DNA of 64,000 nt from Pleurodeles waltl (GCF_031143425.1 NC_090446.1:656415717-656479716), one strand, 5' to 3'; shown: positions 20,763-33,454, numbered from the stretch's first letter. Notes: generated by a model not told the origin, from the sequence alone. Program-made: numbers and translations.

Positions 20763-23335
20763 CAGCCATAGTGAATTAACAAAGAAAACAAATATGATGA
20801 TGGTCTAACAGGATAAAGTATTTAGGGATCATGGTTACACTATTTTATGTTACTTTATGTTACTTCATTTTAAATAGGACACACATGCACAAATTACTTG
20901 ACCGCTTAGCACTTTTAGACACAGGTAGAAGTGCCTGTAATTGATGGTGTGCCATCTATGTGGGTGTCAGTGGACAGACCTTGCACACTGGAGGACATGT
21001 GGTGCTATGCTGGGTGTTGTATATTCCTTGCATGTGTGTTGCAATTGTTGCATAAACTACGACTCTGGCATAGCTGTACATGGTTTGCTTTCCCACCCAT
21101 AAGTGACACAGCTGAACTTAGTTCAATGCGCCAGTTCTAAATGTGAAAACAAGTTATTGTAGTCCCACAGAACCCCACCCAATACATGGTTGAAGTGATG
21201 TCATTGCTTCTGGGTTTCTAACAATCCCTGAGAAGGGATCAGGTGCACTGTGGTAACAGTAAACCTTTTTGGTTCTTCACAATATCACACACACCCACCA
21301 GACTAAGAATGATAGACACTTATGACTAAAAAGTATTTCATATAAGAGGGGAAACCTGTTTCTTAGTACATCTAAAATAACCACACAGGATATCATAAAA
21401 ATGTCAAGAAAGCAGGTTATAAATAATGAGAATAAAATTAACATTTCAAACATGATTGAAATGTAATCTAAACAACTATAATTCAAAAATCTACTTCTAA
21501 GCCCTACTCTAGGATAGCATGAAGTGGTGTAACTTGCAATCAAGAGTTTCTTAGGGAGAAGTGATGTACTGCATACCTTGTTGACAACTCAAGCTGCCAT
21601 TAGTGGAAGAGATGTGTAGGAAGCATTCCCTATGAAAAGTAACCACACCCAGCAAAGACCAGCAAAAACAAGAGGTCCAGAGAAGAAGACTCATTGGCTG
21701 CCTGTACCCATTGTTGAGTATTGCTTTACTTTTTGAACAGTACAGGACAACAGCCATTAAATAAAGAGATCGTGACTAGGACTGCTTAAGGCAAATAATG
21801 TTGATGCTGCCTTAAGCTGCAGGTTGAAATGATCCACCTTTCCAAAACATTGTGGAGGTACAGGCACAGAACTGATAAGATACGTTTAGTGTGGTAATTC
21901 TTAAGAAACTCAGTCAAGTCACCTGAAACAAATCGGCCCCACTTCTGGACACACATTTCTGGAAATCCTTACTACTCATTTCCATGAACAAAACTATCAG
22001 AGCCTTAGTGCTCTCTTTCTGTACAAAATTAACTTCTGATTACTTGAAATGATAATCCTTGAGGACAGAAGAATAAAGAATGGGCATCAAAGTATGTTGA
22101 ATCAATCTGCCATGTCAAAGATGTTTTTTCCAAGTTTATTGTCACCATTGCAGAGGGCTCATAACATGGAATTCAGTTTTTAGCTCCTATCTTTTGAGGT
22201 GCCCATTTCACACATCCTAATCAACGTATCTGCTTTCATTATGTCTGGCCACCTCAAATGGATTCTGAGCACATTCATAAGAGCAAGCATTCTTGTATTG
22301 ATGTATTTCTTCCAGGTGGTACATATGCCTTGTAACTGCATTGCCCTTTACAATCATCTGATGTGGAAAATGCAAATAGATCAAAGTTCTTCTTTTAAAG
22401 CTTCCCAAATGGTCATCTATCTACTAAGAAGTTTCTCACAAGTTCCAACATGCCACTGTTAATTGTAGCACTTAACCAATATTCTTCTCAACACCCCCTC
22501 CCACCCAAAAGACTGGCTCTCTATTTCTGCAACCACGTTGATCGATATAATATTCAAATCTGCTTTGCACTGATAGGAAATGAACAATTCTAAAAACCTA
22601 CTGCAAGGTCATGCTTACATCAGGAAAACCATTATATCAAATCAATACTCTTGCAATATGGAGCTTAAAGAATCATGTGTGCTACAGAAGTTAGCTCACT
22701 GCTATGACACAAACGTCATACCAATTATTTGTGGCTGTTCCTCACCACAAACATGTTTCCTCAGTCACAATGTCTGAATTGATCTATAGTCCATGTCCAG
22801 TCTTAGACCTCTCTTTCTGTTACAGCTTACCTATGTTGGTTTAATTTCTGGATGCAAAGTCTACATTTAACTAATTATTCATATGCTTTTTTGAGACATC
22901 CTTAATCTTAGGAGCTGGTGTAAATGCAGATAATACACATTTAATCTACATTAACAGACTATCAGAAGGGAATTGAAGTAATAGCCATTTTTAACAATTC
23001 TAAAGTAATTTGTTCCATCATTTAATCTTCTCATTTTCAAAGACGTTTTCCTAGAGATTCCATAAGATTAGAAAAGTTTTGTTTTACAAATTTGCTTTAC
23101 TGGTCACAATTGCCTGACACCAGTATATATTTGGATTCTGTGGCCAGAAGATCCTTAGAAACATTTACTAACACTTCTTTTAGGACAACAGTTTTTCCTG
23201 AGATAAATCGTACCAAGGTGTCCACTTTGGATTAACACACACACACAATTCAACACTGGAAATGGAACAAGTTTATTATTAATTCTGAACAAATTTCTCT
23301 AAGAACCTGGCTATCTATATGGTATACCAATGTTA
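20763..23335. other. Unassigned sequence
   Basis: AT-rich sequence with no gene, domain or clear repeat boundary recognised. Likely old, unalignable mobile-element material or plain intergenic DNA. Confidence 0.4.
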
Positions 23336-25640
23336 GGGGATATGATGCAGATTGTCCAGAGGACCCAATTGGTTTACAGTGGCTACAATAATAATTCCAA
23401 AAGCTCTCTTTTGTGTTAGTGTTGGCGAGCAGCTAGGCTTAACAGAGGGTAGTGCTGAACACGCTGAGAAAATAAATGAGACACACTATAAAGAAGAAAT
23501 TCGAGACCAATTTGGAAAAATAACATCGATTTTTTATTTTGTTTTAGACACCAAGATCTTACAGATCAGGTAAGTACTTTACACACTAGCAATATTTCAA
23601 CACCTAGAAAATATAGCTGTCAGATTTGAGAAATGAGCCTTGAATGAGATAATGTTAACCCTTTGGGTAAACATACACTGCACAGGGTCCCTTGCAATCG
23701 ACTGTTAGGAGTGCTGTTCCAGACTTAAGGTAAGGAGGGGCCAAGGTCTCTAGAACCACCATCAGTTTTGGGTTACTTGCCCTGGTGTGTCCGGATGCAG
23801 AGGTGTTCATAGCAGTAGTAGCCTTGTACAGTACGTGATAAAGTCAATAGATGCACTAAATGGAATAAACGCCTGCAAGGTTTGGACCGGGTGACTAGTA
23901 CAGCTGAACCCATGGGGGGAAACTCAGTTTTTGAGAGTCTCAGCTTCACAGAGCCACTGTCGATTCTCTTGAGCCCAGGTTGGGGAGCTCGGGTGGAGAG
24001 GTGCTTTTTCCGGCGGGTCCCTGGGGTTAGAAAATCTCACTTCTTGGGGTCAACCTGGATAAAGGGGGAAAACAAGACAGCAGGGTCACTCTTGGTGATG
24101 GCCTCATTGATGCTGACATCCCTCATTTGGAGGTTGGTCTTTGCGGCGTTGGTGTCTGGCTTAGCACTAAACAAGCCTTGGTGCTTGTTAATGGCTTGAG
24201 TACTCTGGGTATTCATGAATGGAGGCTCCGGGCAGGCTCAGTGTCTCAAAGGCAGACTAGGTCAATGAGGCTGCCTACCTGAACTCTCAGGATCCTCCTC
24301 CTGCAGATCACCTGCAGAGATGATCTCTCAGTGAACACGATGGGCAGCATAACAGAGAACGGGCCATTCGAGATCAGTGCCTACTGGTGCAGGGGAGTGG
24401 CTTCTCCACGTTAAGGGAGAAGCTGACTGGTGGGTGAAGTGCTGGCAGTCCTCCAAGGCTCTGGGCAGATGCACAGTGGCAGGATGAGTCGGGTCTTTGC
24501 AAGTGTCATGACAGGATCAGACAGGCAGGGTTTTGCGCCAAGTCCTAAACCAGTCCACAGTTCTTGCATTTTCAGGACTTCTTTGTCCTTTTTCTCTTTG
24601 TAGACAAGTGAATCTGAAGCCCTGGTGTCGGGGGGCACCTAAATAATTAATTTACAGGCTTTTAGAGGAGTGTAGGATAGTAGCCAATGGGCTACTCACC
24701 CCTGGGATGACTACACTCCACATATGACCACTTCTTGTCGAGAGTGGGCATAGCTCTGTCCCAGAAGATGGTGGAACCCTTCCATTGTGGAAGACATCAG
24801 GTTGCCCACTCAAGGGTGTGACTAGTCTGGTAGTGCATCACACCTACCTGCGTAGCTAATTTCCCACCTGTCCTGGTGCCAAATGGATCTCAGGGCAGGG
24901 GTTGCCTAACCCAGGTCTGGCAGAAGCCTGGGTCGCATTTAAAAGGTGTCAGAGACTTTGAAGTCCCTTGCCTTGGTCTGCAGATTTACTAGCCTTCATG
25001 CTGGAGGAGGTGATAACACTTTCCTCTGGAGCAGGCATTGCTTCTGGCCTATGAGGGGCTCTCATGTACAGGGGTCAGAAACTCATCTGTGATGGTAGGC
25101 TGGTCAATGCCACTAGAGGACTAGTAAGTTTCAGGGGACATCTCTGAGGCGCCCTCTGGGTGCATGTCATAATAAATCCAAGACTGGCATCAGTCTGGAT
25201 TTATTAAGATGAGGTGTTTGATTCCAAACACCATAGGTTTCAGTGAAGCCATTATTTATCCGGGTAAGTTGTAATGAAGATTGCCTGGTACACAATGAAG
25301 ATGGCTTCCTGATTTACTTGCAATATCTAGCAATTGAACTAGCCATTACATTGGGATATCTACTTATGCAGACATGCCCTCACATGCATTATAATGCACC
25401 CTGCTTTAGGGCTCTTAAGGCCTGCTGCAGGGTTGACACATAAAAAGCATGCAGTGACTTTGGCATGGCACGCAAGAAGCAGACTGTGTGCAGGTTGTAT
25501 GGGGGTCCCTTAGGATGGCACAATACATGAAGCAGCCCTTAGGGACCCTCTTTAGTACCATGCTCTAGGTACCAATGGTATGTGAAGGGTTTCACCATCT
25601 TTGGTGAAGTTCAGCCTGTCATCAGCAATCATTTACCATA
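23336..25640. repeat. Long eroded interspersed repeat, family not identified
   Basis: A sharp change in composition near 23336 is followed by GC-richer sequence with several PolII-like or splice-like words (CAGGTAAG, TTTTAGAC) and no coding domain. It runs through to a region with ATAATAAATCCAAG and CACCCTGCTTTAGGGC blocks near 25170-25420. The style resembles LTR or untranslated parts of retroelements common in salamanders. I cannot show ends or a second copy inside this window, so the call is tentative. Confidence 0.35.
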
Positions 25641-26664
25641 ACACTCCATTTCAGCAGTGGCGGTTGGATGACATTTTAAAGTGGTGGGGATGAGTGTTTC
25701 ACTGTGAGACTGAGGAGTACATATGTTTAGCTGTTTTTGCATGGAATCTCAGGTCTGCCACTTGGGAATTTTGGGAGATCCTGTACAGGAGATCACATTC
25801 GCTCACATTTCCTTAGGTGATTCAATGATCACTTACCAAATGTGATTACTTTTACATCTGAGCGAATTCCACTAGGTGAGGGGTATAAACAGCTCTGAGT
25901 GGAGCCAAAGCTGTTTACTTTAAATATAATAGGTGTTGTGCCAGACAGATCTAAAAATGTCACATAATCCTTAAGCTGTGGCTACAAGGCAGTAGCCCTG
26001 AATTTCGTCCACATAACAAAGCAAAAATCCATAAAATGTACTCACCACTTCTGTGTAGCAGCTCGCCTACTTTTTAGGGCCATTTTTACAGTTCCTCACA
26101 GCAGTCTTCATTATTTACAACTGAATGTCAGTCTCTGATTGAAGGCAGTTATTTCACCTGCACCTCTATTCCGCCTGGGGGCATCAGGCTTGTAAACGAA
26201 GCACAAGAAGAAGACTTGGGCTTTCAGGCTTGGACAGAGAGATGTAAGGTGTGTGGTGTCTATCATTTGATACCCGTCTTCTCAGGCAGTAGCTGTGGTT
26301 ATTATTAGCCTGCGGACTACTTGAATTCCCAGGGGAATAGATGCGGGCCGTTGGGATGAAAAGGAAATCGGCAGTTACATTACATAAGACCACGTTTAGT
26401 TTTTTTAGACACTGGATGGGTTAATTTAGGCACTGGGTGGATTTAGTTATTTGCTCAAGATCACAGGATGTTGAGCTGAAGACAGCATTCTAACCAGTTT
26501 CTCAGATCCGTACAGCTAGTGAGCCACGTCTGGATTGGTTCAGGAGACGCTGATGGGTCTCCATTCCTGCACGTGAGGCAGCAGATGATGTGAGGTTTAG
26601 AACAAGAGAACACGGGCAATCATTGCATGCTTCATTGTGAAGCTTTGCATTTGATTGTCCACCT
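25641..26664. other. Unassigned sequence with a possible SINE-like tail
   Basis: Around 26448-26530 the string TTTGCTCAAGATCACAGG, followed by GCATTCTAACCAG and AGCTAGTGAGCC, resembles the 3' core of MIR/CORE-type SINEs. No tRNA-like A or B box is visible. The rest is unassigned. Confidence 0.3.
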
Positions 26665-28034
26665 TCTGGTGTAGTCCGCATTTCCTGAGGAGCCATCTGT
26701 GCTAGGAGGGAGGGGAAGAGTGGTCACTTACACCGGAAAGGGCTGTGCCTGCCTTCACACAATGCAGTCTCCAACACCCTGGTGAGTGTCTGGGGCGTGG
26801 CCTGGGCGAGGCAGGATTTCACAATCAAGAGAGACTTTGCTTTTAAGTAGGCCTACTTCAAAGGAGAAAATGGGTATAAGAAGGGCACCCAAACCCATAG
26901 ACTTTAGAACACTTCTGGAAACCAAGAGGAACCTCTGCCTGGGGAAGAGCTGAAGAGCTGAGGAATAAGAGCTGCCCTGCCTGTGACTGTGCTTTGTGGA
27001 GCTATCATGCAGTTGCTGCTTCTGGCAGAGTAAGAGGGCAAAGACTGGACTTTGTATGCCTTCCATCTTGTGAAGATCTCCAAGGGCTTGATTTAGAGCT
27101 TGCCTCCTGTTGTTTGAAGTCTCAGGGATAGCAAAGACTTCTCTCTGCCAGCACCTGGAGTCTCTGGAGAGACTCCTACTCTACCACGTAGTGCCCATCC
27201 AGTTCCTGGGACCCTGAAAGGAGAAGCTGGCAGCCTCAGAGAAAGAAATCCATGCACAAGACGCAGTGCATGGGAAAAGATCGATGCGACTTTGATCTGC
27301 GGCTAAAAAATTGATGCACCGCCGGCTTCGCGGCTGAAAATCGATGTTCGCCTGCAACGTGACCCGAAGATCGTTGCCCGGGGCTGGAGAAACAACGCAC
27401 AGCGTTGCGTAGTTTTCAGATCGTCGTACGGCTGGGTTTCCGACGCAAACACCGCTGGGCGTGTAAAAACGTCACAAGGCCTGCCCAGACCTGAGAGTGC
27501 TGACCGGATTGACGCATTGCTCTCCTGCGGAGAGAAGAAATGACGCACCCCGACCCGAGTCAAGGAAAAACGACGCAAGGTCTCGTTTGTGAGTGAAATT
27601 GACACATCGCAAGCCCTTTTTGACGCAAACTCACCCGTTCTGGGTTATTTTTTAAACACCCAAGGTACATTTTCACACTAACAGTGTTAGTGCGTGTTTA
27701 AAACTACATGAAGACTCTTTTTGCTTTTTAATTGATAACTTAACTTGTGTACTGTGGATTTTTGTCGTTTTGGTCTTGTTTTGTTTAGATAAATATTTCC
27801 TATTTTTGTAAACCTGTGTTGTGTCTTTTTGTAGTGTTTTCATTAAGTTACTGTGTGTGTTGGTACAAATACTTTACACCTAGCACTCTGAAGTTAAGCC
27901 TACTGCTCGTGCCAAGCTGCCAAGGGTGTAAGCAGAGGTTAGCTGAGGGTGATTCTCTTTTACCCTGACTACAGTGAGGGTCCTTGCTTGGACAGGGGGT
28001 AACCTGACTGCCAACCAAAGACCCCATTTCTAAC
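26665..28034 (+). mobile_element. 5'-incomplete LTR of the gypsy family found at 43048-51018
   Basis: It aligns along its length with 43900-45233. Shared strings include GAGTGGTCACTTACACC, CACACAATGCAGT, CCAAGAGGAACCTCTGCC, TCTCCAAGGGCTTG and CTCTGCCAGCACCTGGA. It ends with the same ACCCCATTTCTAACA terminus at 28034. The first 0.85 kb of the LTR is missing and no internal coding sequence adjoins it, so it is a truncated solo LTR. Open frames in it are spurious. Differences from the 43-kb copy show it is an older or diverged insertion. Confidence 0.8.
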
Positions 28035-29393
28035 ACTATAGATTCAGGTGTGTCTTGTGATGATCAAGAGATCCAGGGGACAACATCAGGGTCTGCTATT
28101 GTGCTAAAACACGAGTCTTCATCTTAAAAAAATGTTGTTATACTCTTATTTAGTTCCAAGATGGATGGTGATACATTTCTATTTTAGTCGTGCAATATAT
28201 TTCTTTATTTTTTTTTTTAGTGTTTTGTAATGTATTCTTGTATTATGTAACGAGAATGATGTTTTACATCCTATATTTTATCAGTGTTTAATAATACTTC
28301 ACTTGTATGGTGCACAACATATTGTGTTATGTGCTACTGTTCTTTTTCTGTTCTGGCCCTACTGTCTTTGAATCTTGGCATTCTGGAGCTCGTTTATGAA
28401 CGTTGGTCAGTCTAGCCCCACAGTGCTGCGGAAGGGCATTCCCGCATTTGTCCCTCTGCTTATTACAATACCTCTCAAAGTGTTTTTTTTTTTATTCTTT
28501 TGATTCTGCACTCATGTATTTCATCAGGTTGCTACCAATTGGAGTGCGCACTGGCATACTAGTACTCAGAAGTGGGGACAAGGTGACATTTAATGTTCTG
28601 CAGCACACCAAAAGTTAGTAAATAATGATACTCTGTAAAGTCTAATCTAATACTTTCGATTCCACTTGATTGAAAGTGAATATGGGCAAATTTCCAGGAG
28701 CTTCATTCCTTTAGCTAGCAAAAAATATGAGTGCTTAAGAACAGACTGCTTGCCAGCATCAAATACTATTAGAATTGTACAGTGTCTTTCTTGGCAGTAA
28801 TAGAAGGAACGGACCATAGAGTTCATGTTTCATGCCAGAAAATAGATTAGTTGTCAACAAAGAAGCGAAAAGCATCTTGAGGTAGTGCTTACGCCCTTGG
28901 TTTGTCTGCGGATGACGATTAAGGAGTTCTTGTCTCAGCAGAGCTGAATGTTGACATTCAGAGAAACAGATAATATCATTTTCTGTTGTTAGAAAACATG
29001 ATTTGCACTGAGCAGTTGGATGAGAGGCCGATTGACAAAGGCCACTGACAGAGATAGATGGCTACAGGAATGTAAAAGGATTTTCTGAATCAGAGGCCCT
29101 GGTCAGTTGCAACAATCAGCATACATGTATCTTTATTTTTTAATGTCTAATGCCATCAAATTTTTAAAGTTAAACGTCGTCTCATCGGTTTCAAGAGGGT
29201 GATGTAATAGGGTAATCTGTCTCAGTAGTGGCGCAGTCGTAGGCATAGGTGCTGGAAACACTGGTGGGGATGTGTGCTGCACCATTCCCAAAAAACAACA
29301 CTGGGGTTCTGAAGATGAATGAGCAATAAGGATGCCTGTAAATGTTATTTTAATCTTGTCGTATTAGCTGTGTGTTCAAAGAGATAGGTCGTA

Positions 29394-29446
29394 TGTCAAT
29401 GTCAATTGCCATTGTCAATGTCATTGTCATTGTCAATGTCAATTCT
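29394..29446. repeat. GTCAAT/GTCATT hexamer array
   Basis: About nine hexamers of the type TGTCAA, TGTCAT and TGCCAT in tandem. Confidence 0.8.
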
Positions 29447-29792
29447 GACGAATTGCTGCTTATTTTTTAACATGAAGATTGTTAGTTACTTTTCACAGAA
29501 TGCAATTAAAGAGGATTGTTTTTACATCAACCACAGTGACAATCTTAGGGTGGTACAGGGAGTGTGAAAGAAAAGGATATAGGATGTACGTTTTTTTCTA
29601 CAAAAGTCCTGGTAATGAACTGTACAAATATTTTAAAATATAGAAGCAGCCATAAAAGCACAAATGAAGCTCATTTTTAATTTCTGAAGTGTGATGGAAA
29701 CGAAGATTTTAACAAGATCAAAGCAATGAAAAACATTTTACTTGGTGGTTTTCAACTTATAAATAGCAGCTAGAGATCCTCAGGGTGATTTT

Positions 29793-29825
29793 CCACGCTC
29801 TATAAATGTTTAATTGATTGATTTG
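29793..29825 (+). repeat. LINE 3' tail-like fragment
   Basis: ACGCTCTATAAATGTTTAATTGATTGATT matches the form of an L2/CR1-group 3' end: a GCGCTnTATAAAT motif followed by TGAT repeats. The LINE at 30701-32575 has the same tail on the other strand. Only the tail is seen. Confidence 0.4.
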
Positions 29826-30235
29826 TTGAAACCTGTTTTCCGCACATTATTGTTTGCGTGCTATATAGTTTTACTGCTAAACTTGTATGTCTGTGCAAAT
29901 ATAGTGGCCAGTTCTACAGAAAATTTTGTTTATAAATGACAGTGCCCTACCACATCATACTTTAAAAATATATTTGTGACAGTGTGTTATAAAATGCACC
30001 TCTAACTACATACTACACCCTCACCACTCACCTGTTGAATGGGTGTGGCTCACTTACTACACTTGTTGTTTGTGTAATATTTTGATTTGTCACAATCCCT
30101 CTGACTTCAACGATGTAACATTTAAGGCAGCTCCCCTATTCTAAAAGTTGTTCCAGCACCACTGGTAGAAGGGCTTGTTACTTTTGCAGTGACTCCTTGA
30201 GCAGGCGTAGGCCTGTGTCTCTCTGTAGTGACTCA

Positions 30236-30695
30236 GGCCCTTATTTATGGGTTTTGTGGCTCACGCTGGTGCAGAAAGTCACCTTGCTGCGCTGCCCTGC
30301 GTCACTGGGAAAGGGAAGGAATGTGTGGTATTTAAAAGAATGCCACACATTCCTGTCCTTTTTCATGCGTTAGTGCCCTTTAGGCAGCATAGCACTAATG
30401 CAGGCAGGATTGTTTTTGTGCAGGAAGGGGCACCTTCCTCCACAAAAACAATCTTGAGATGCTTTTTCCTCTGCAGCACACATAGAAAGAGGAAAACATG
30501 AAGAGAAATAAATATATTTATCCTCGTTACGCCTCCTCTTGGGAGGTGTATCTTTTAGACACATTCCCAAGGTTGCAAGTTCTTGTAAATCAGGGAGTGC
30601 GTCAAAATTTATGGATGTTGCCTGGGAACACCTTCTCAACACCTATGGAAATGCCTCCCTGGCGCAGAGTAATGTAACACAGCGATTTGCATTAC
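30236..30695. repeat. Hairpin-rich MITE-like repeat, copy D
   Basis: Starts with GGCCCTTATTTATGG. Hairpins include GGAATGTGTGGTATTTAAAAG with its complement (30317-30352), and TTGTTTTTGTGCAGGAAGG paired with CCTTCCTCCACAAAAACAA (30410-30452). CAGCACACATAGAAAGAGG, a CGCCTCCTCTTGGGAGG centre and GTAAATCAGGGAGTGCGTC follow in the family order. The LINE insertion abuts its right side. Confidence 0.65.
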
Positions 30696-30700
30696 ATTAT

Positions 30701-32575
30701 TAATCAATCAATCAATCAATCATTAGATTTATAAAGCGCGCTATGTACCCGTCAGGGTTTCGAGGCGCTGGGGGGGTGGGGTAGCTGCTATCATTCGAAG
30801 AGCCATGTCTTGAGGAGTCTCCTGAAGGTGAGGAGGTCCTGGGTCTGGCGTAGCGAGGTCGGGAGTGAGTTCCAGGTGTTGGCGGCGAGGTAGGAGAAGA
30901 ATCTGCCGCCAGAGGTCTTGCGCTGGATTCGGGGGCCGATGGCGAGGGCGAGGTTGGCAGAGCGTAGTTGGCGTGAGGGAACGTAGAAGTTGGGTCTGGT
31001 GTTTAGGTAGGTGGGTCCGGTGTTGTGTAGTGCCTTGTGTGCGTGGGTGAGGAGTTTAAAGGTGATCCTCTTGTCCACGGGGAGCCAGTGGAGGTCCTTC
31101 AGGTGGTGGGAGATGTGACATCGGCGGGGTATATCGAGGATCAGGCGGGCGGATGCGTTCTGGATGCGTTGGAGTCGTTGGATGTCTTTAGTTGGGATGC
31201 CTGTGTAGAGTGCGTTGCCGTAGTCGAGTCTGGTACTGACGAGGGCTTGGGTCACCGTCTTTCTGGTTCCTGTTGGAATCCACTTGAAGATTCTGTGGAG
31301 CATGCGGAGGGTGTTGAAACAGGAGGAGGAGACTGCGTTGACCTGTTTGGACATGGTGAGAGCTGAGTCGAGGATGACGCCGAGGTTTCGTGCGTGGCTG
31401 GCTGGGGTGGGTGGGGGGCCCAGGGCGGTGGGCCACCAAGAGTCGTTCCAGGCCGATGGGGAGCGGCCGAGGATGAGGACTTCCGTCTTGTCGGAGTTTA
31501 GTTTCAGGCGGCTGTTGCTCATCCACTCGGAGATGGATTTCAGTCCCTCGTGGAGGTTGGCTTTGGCGGTGTGAGGATCTTTGGTCAGGGAGAGGACGAG
31601 CTGGGTGTCGTCGGCGTAGGAGGGGATGCTGAGGTTGTGCTGACGGGCCAGTTGTGTGAGGGGGGCCATGTAGACGTTGAACAGCGTTGGGCTTAGTGAG
31701 GATCCTTGGGGGACGCCGCAGATGAGGTTGGCTTCGGAGCGGAAGGGTGAGAGTCGGACTCTCTGGGTTCTGCCAGAGAGAAAAGAGGAGATCCAGTTGA
31801 GGGCTTTGTCTTGGATACCGGCTTTGTGGAGGCGATTTAGTAGGGTGCGGTGGCAGACCGTGTCGAAGGCAGCGGAGAGGTCCAGGAGGATAAGGGCTGA
31901 AGTTTCGCTGTTGTCCATTTGTTGTCTGATGTCATCTGTGGCGGCGAGGAGTGCAGTCTCTGTGCTGTGGTTGCGTCTGAAACCGGATTGGGAAGGGTTT
32001 AGGATGGAGTTGTCTTCGAGGTAGTGGGAGAGCTGTGCGTTGACGATCTTCTCGATGACTTTCGCTGGGAAGGGGAGGAGGGAGATCGGACGGAAGTTTT
32101 TGAGGTCGTTGAGGTCAGCCTTAGGTTTCTTGAGGAGGGGTTGGATTTCTGCATGCTTCCAGCTGTCCGGGAAGGTAGCGGTGTTGAAGGAAAGGTTGAT
32201 GATCTTTCGGAGTTTGGGGGCGATGGTGACGTCGGCTTTGTTGAAGACGTGATGTGGGCAGGGGTCTGAGGGAGATCCTGAGTGGATGGAGTTCATGGTC
32301 TTTAGGGTTTCGGTGTCGTCTACGTGGGTCCAAGTGGTGAGGCGGTCGGCGTGGGATGAGTTGTTGGGGGTGGGGTCGGACGGAGGTGCGGTGTTGAAGC
32401 TGTCGTGGATGTCTGCGATTTTCTGGTAGAAGAAGGTGGAGAGATCGTCGCAGAGTTTCTGGGATGGTGGGACGTCGTTGACGCTGGCGTTGGGGTTGGA
32501 GAGCTCCTTCACGATGCAGAAGAGTTCCTTGCAGTCTATGAAGCCATGCAGAGCCATGCAAGGTAGCCTTTTGTG
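30701..32575 (-). mobile_element. 5'-truncated L2/CR1-group LINE
   Basis: The 3' end is at 30701-30724, a TGATTGATTGAT tail on the minus strand, preceded by the GCGCGCTTTATAAATCT motif typical of L2-like elements. The coding part runs back to about 32562, where the element is cut off, so the endonuclease region is missing. This is the usual outcome of incomplete reverse transcription. No target duplication was identified. Confidence 0.85.
30791..32557 (-). CDS. LINE reverse transcriptase (ORF2 C-terminal 588 codons)
   Basis: An uninterrupted frame covers the reverse transcriptase and the C-terminal extension. RT motifs in order: NFRPISLLPFPAKVIEK (about residue 155), QSGFRRNHSTETALL, LILLDLSAAFDTV with the first catalytic Asp, GVPQGSSLSPTLFN, the SYADDTQL active site (about residue 315), LKLNSDKTEVLILG and NLGVILD. 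The C-terminal part has HLKDLHWLPVDKRI, FKLLTHAHKAL and NTWNSLPTSLR, typical of the L2/CR1 group. The apurinic endonuclease domain is absent because of 5' truncation. The Met at 32557 is simply the first in the retained frame; coding sequence extends slightly upstream. The lack of stops or frameshifts in 1.77 kb suggests a young insertion. The protein would copy LINE RNA into DNA at the target site. Confidence 0.9.
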   Translation of the reverse strand: MALHGFIDCKELFCIVKELSNPNASVNDVPPSQKLCDDLSTFFYQKIADIHDSFNTAPPSDPTPNNSSHADRLTTWTHVDDTETLKTMNSIHSGSPSDPCPHHVFNKADVTIAPKLRKIINLSFNTATFPDSWKHAEIQPLLKKPKADLNDLKNFRPISLLPFPAKVIEKIVNAQLSHYLEDNSILNPSQSGFRRNHSTETALLAATDDIRQQMDNSETSALILLDLSAAFDTVCHRTLLNRLHKAGIQDKALNWISSFLSGRTQRVRLSPFRSEANLICGVPQGSSLSPTLFNVYMAPLTQLARQHNLSIPSYADDTQLVLSLTKDPHTAKANLHEGLKSISEWMSNSRLKLNSDKTEVLILGRSPSAWNDSWWPTALGPPPTPASHARNLGVILDSALTMSKQVNAVSSSCFNTLRMLHRIFKWIPTGTRKTVTQALVSTRLDYGNALYTGIPTKDIQRLQRIQNASARLILDIPRRCHISHHLKDLHWLPVDKRITFKLLTHAHKALHNTGPTYLNTRPNFYVPSRQLRSANLALAIGPRIQRKTSGGRFFSYLAANTWNSLPTSLRQTQDLLTFRRLLKTWLFE

Positions 32576-33371
32576 GCTTTATAAATCTCACTTAAGGTTT
32601 GCGTTGTACCTGCACCATGTTGCGTGGTAGAAGAGTGACCAAACCAGGCCATAATTATGGTCCTCAGTGTGCAGACTTTGGTCTTTTTGTGTCTGCTTTG
32701 ACTCAGTGAGAAACATTTATCTTGGGTAGTTCACAATTTATGCGTCATGTGTGATTGATAGGTGCCATATATTCCACATGCAAGAGTCGTATACTGTGAA
32801 TGGCAGGCCTCCAAATTTAGGCACAGATTTTACCAATACTTGGATGTCAATTCACTAAATTCAAAAAGAGAAGTGAATCATCCATCATGTACCCAAGTGA
32901 CAGCGAACGGAGGGATAGCACATGAACTGTAATACTTGTGCCATCACGGTGTATGATATAATGTGACCTAAGACCCTGACTACAACATAGGAAGTAAAAT
33001 AGCTGTGAAAATGCTAAATTCCATGGAAGATTGATAAATCTGCAAAGAAGTTTTATTAGTGATTCATTTATTATTTAAAATGAAGCCACAATATGGGTAA
33101 AGTCATCAAGTCATCATATGTGCAAGTGCTACCTTATGTTGGGTGTGAGTGCCTTGGAGTGCTTAACTTCCACATGGGAAACCTCTGTTCCTTCCTGTGT
33201 GGCTCTGAGTGCCTTCTCCTCCTCACTCACAGCTCCCCTCACGTTCTCACCTTCACATAGTGAACCTAAAATTTACTTTGCAGTTTATTCATGGCATGCT
33301 TTTTATTTTTCCCCTCTCTGGTGTGGCAGAGTGAGAAAATGTTCTAGTCCTCTCTTTTGGCCATTCCTAAG
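32576..33371. other. Unassigned sequence
   Basis: AT-rich to mixed sequence right of the LINE; no gene recognised. Confidence 0.4.
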
Positions 33372-33444
<73 letters not shown>

Positions 33445-33449
33445 TATAT
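33372..33449. repeat. (TA)n microsatellite
   Basis: About 78 bp of alternating AT with one G. Confidence 0.97.
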
Positions 33450-33454
33450 TGCCT

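Larger units (their letters stand above)
28035..30235. other. Unassigned AT-rich sequence
   Basis: Contains poly-T runs, a GTCAAT mini-array and a short LINE-tail-like string, listed separately. No gene recognised. Confidence 0.4.

Noticed and set aside
26448..26530. MIR/CORE-SINE copy
   Set aside because: Only the 3' core-like string is visible, with no tRNA-derived head; kept as a note inside an unassigned region, not as a called SINE.
31037..32269. Plus-strand frames of 81-115 codons over the LINE
   Set aside because: Shadows of the 588-codon reverse-transcriptase frame on the minus strand.
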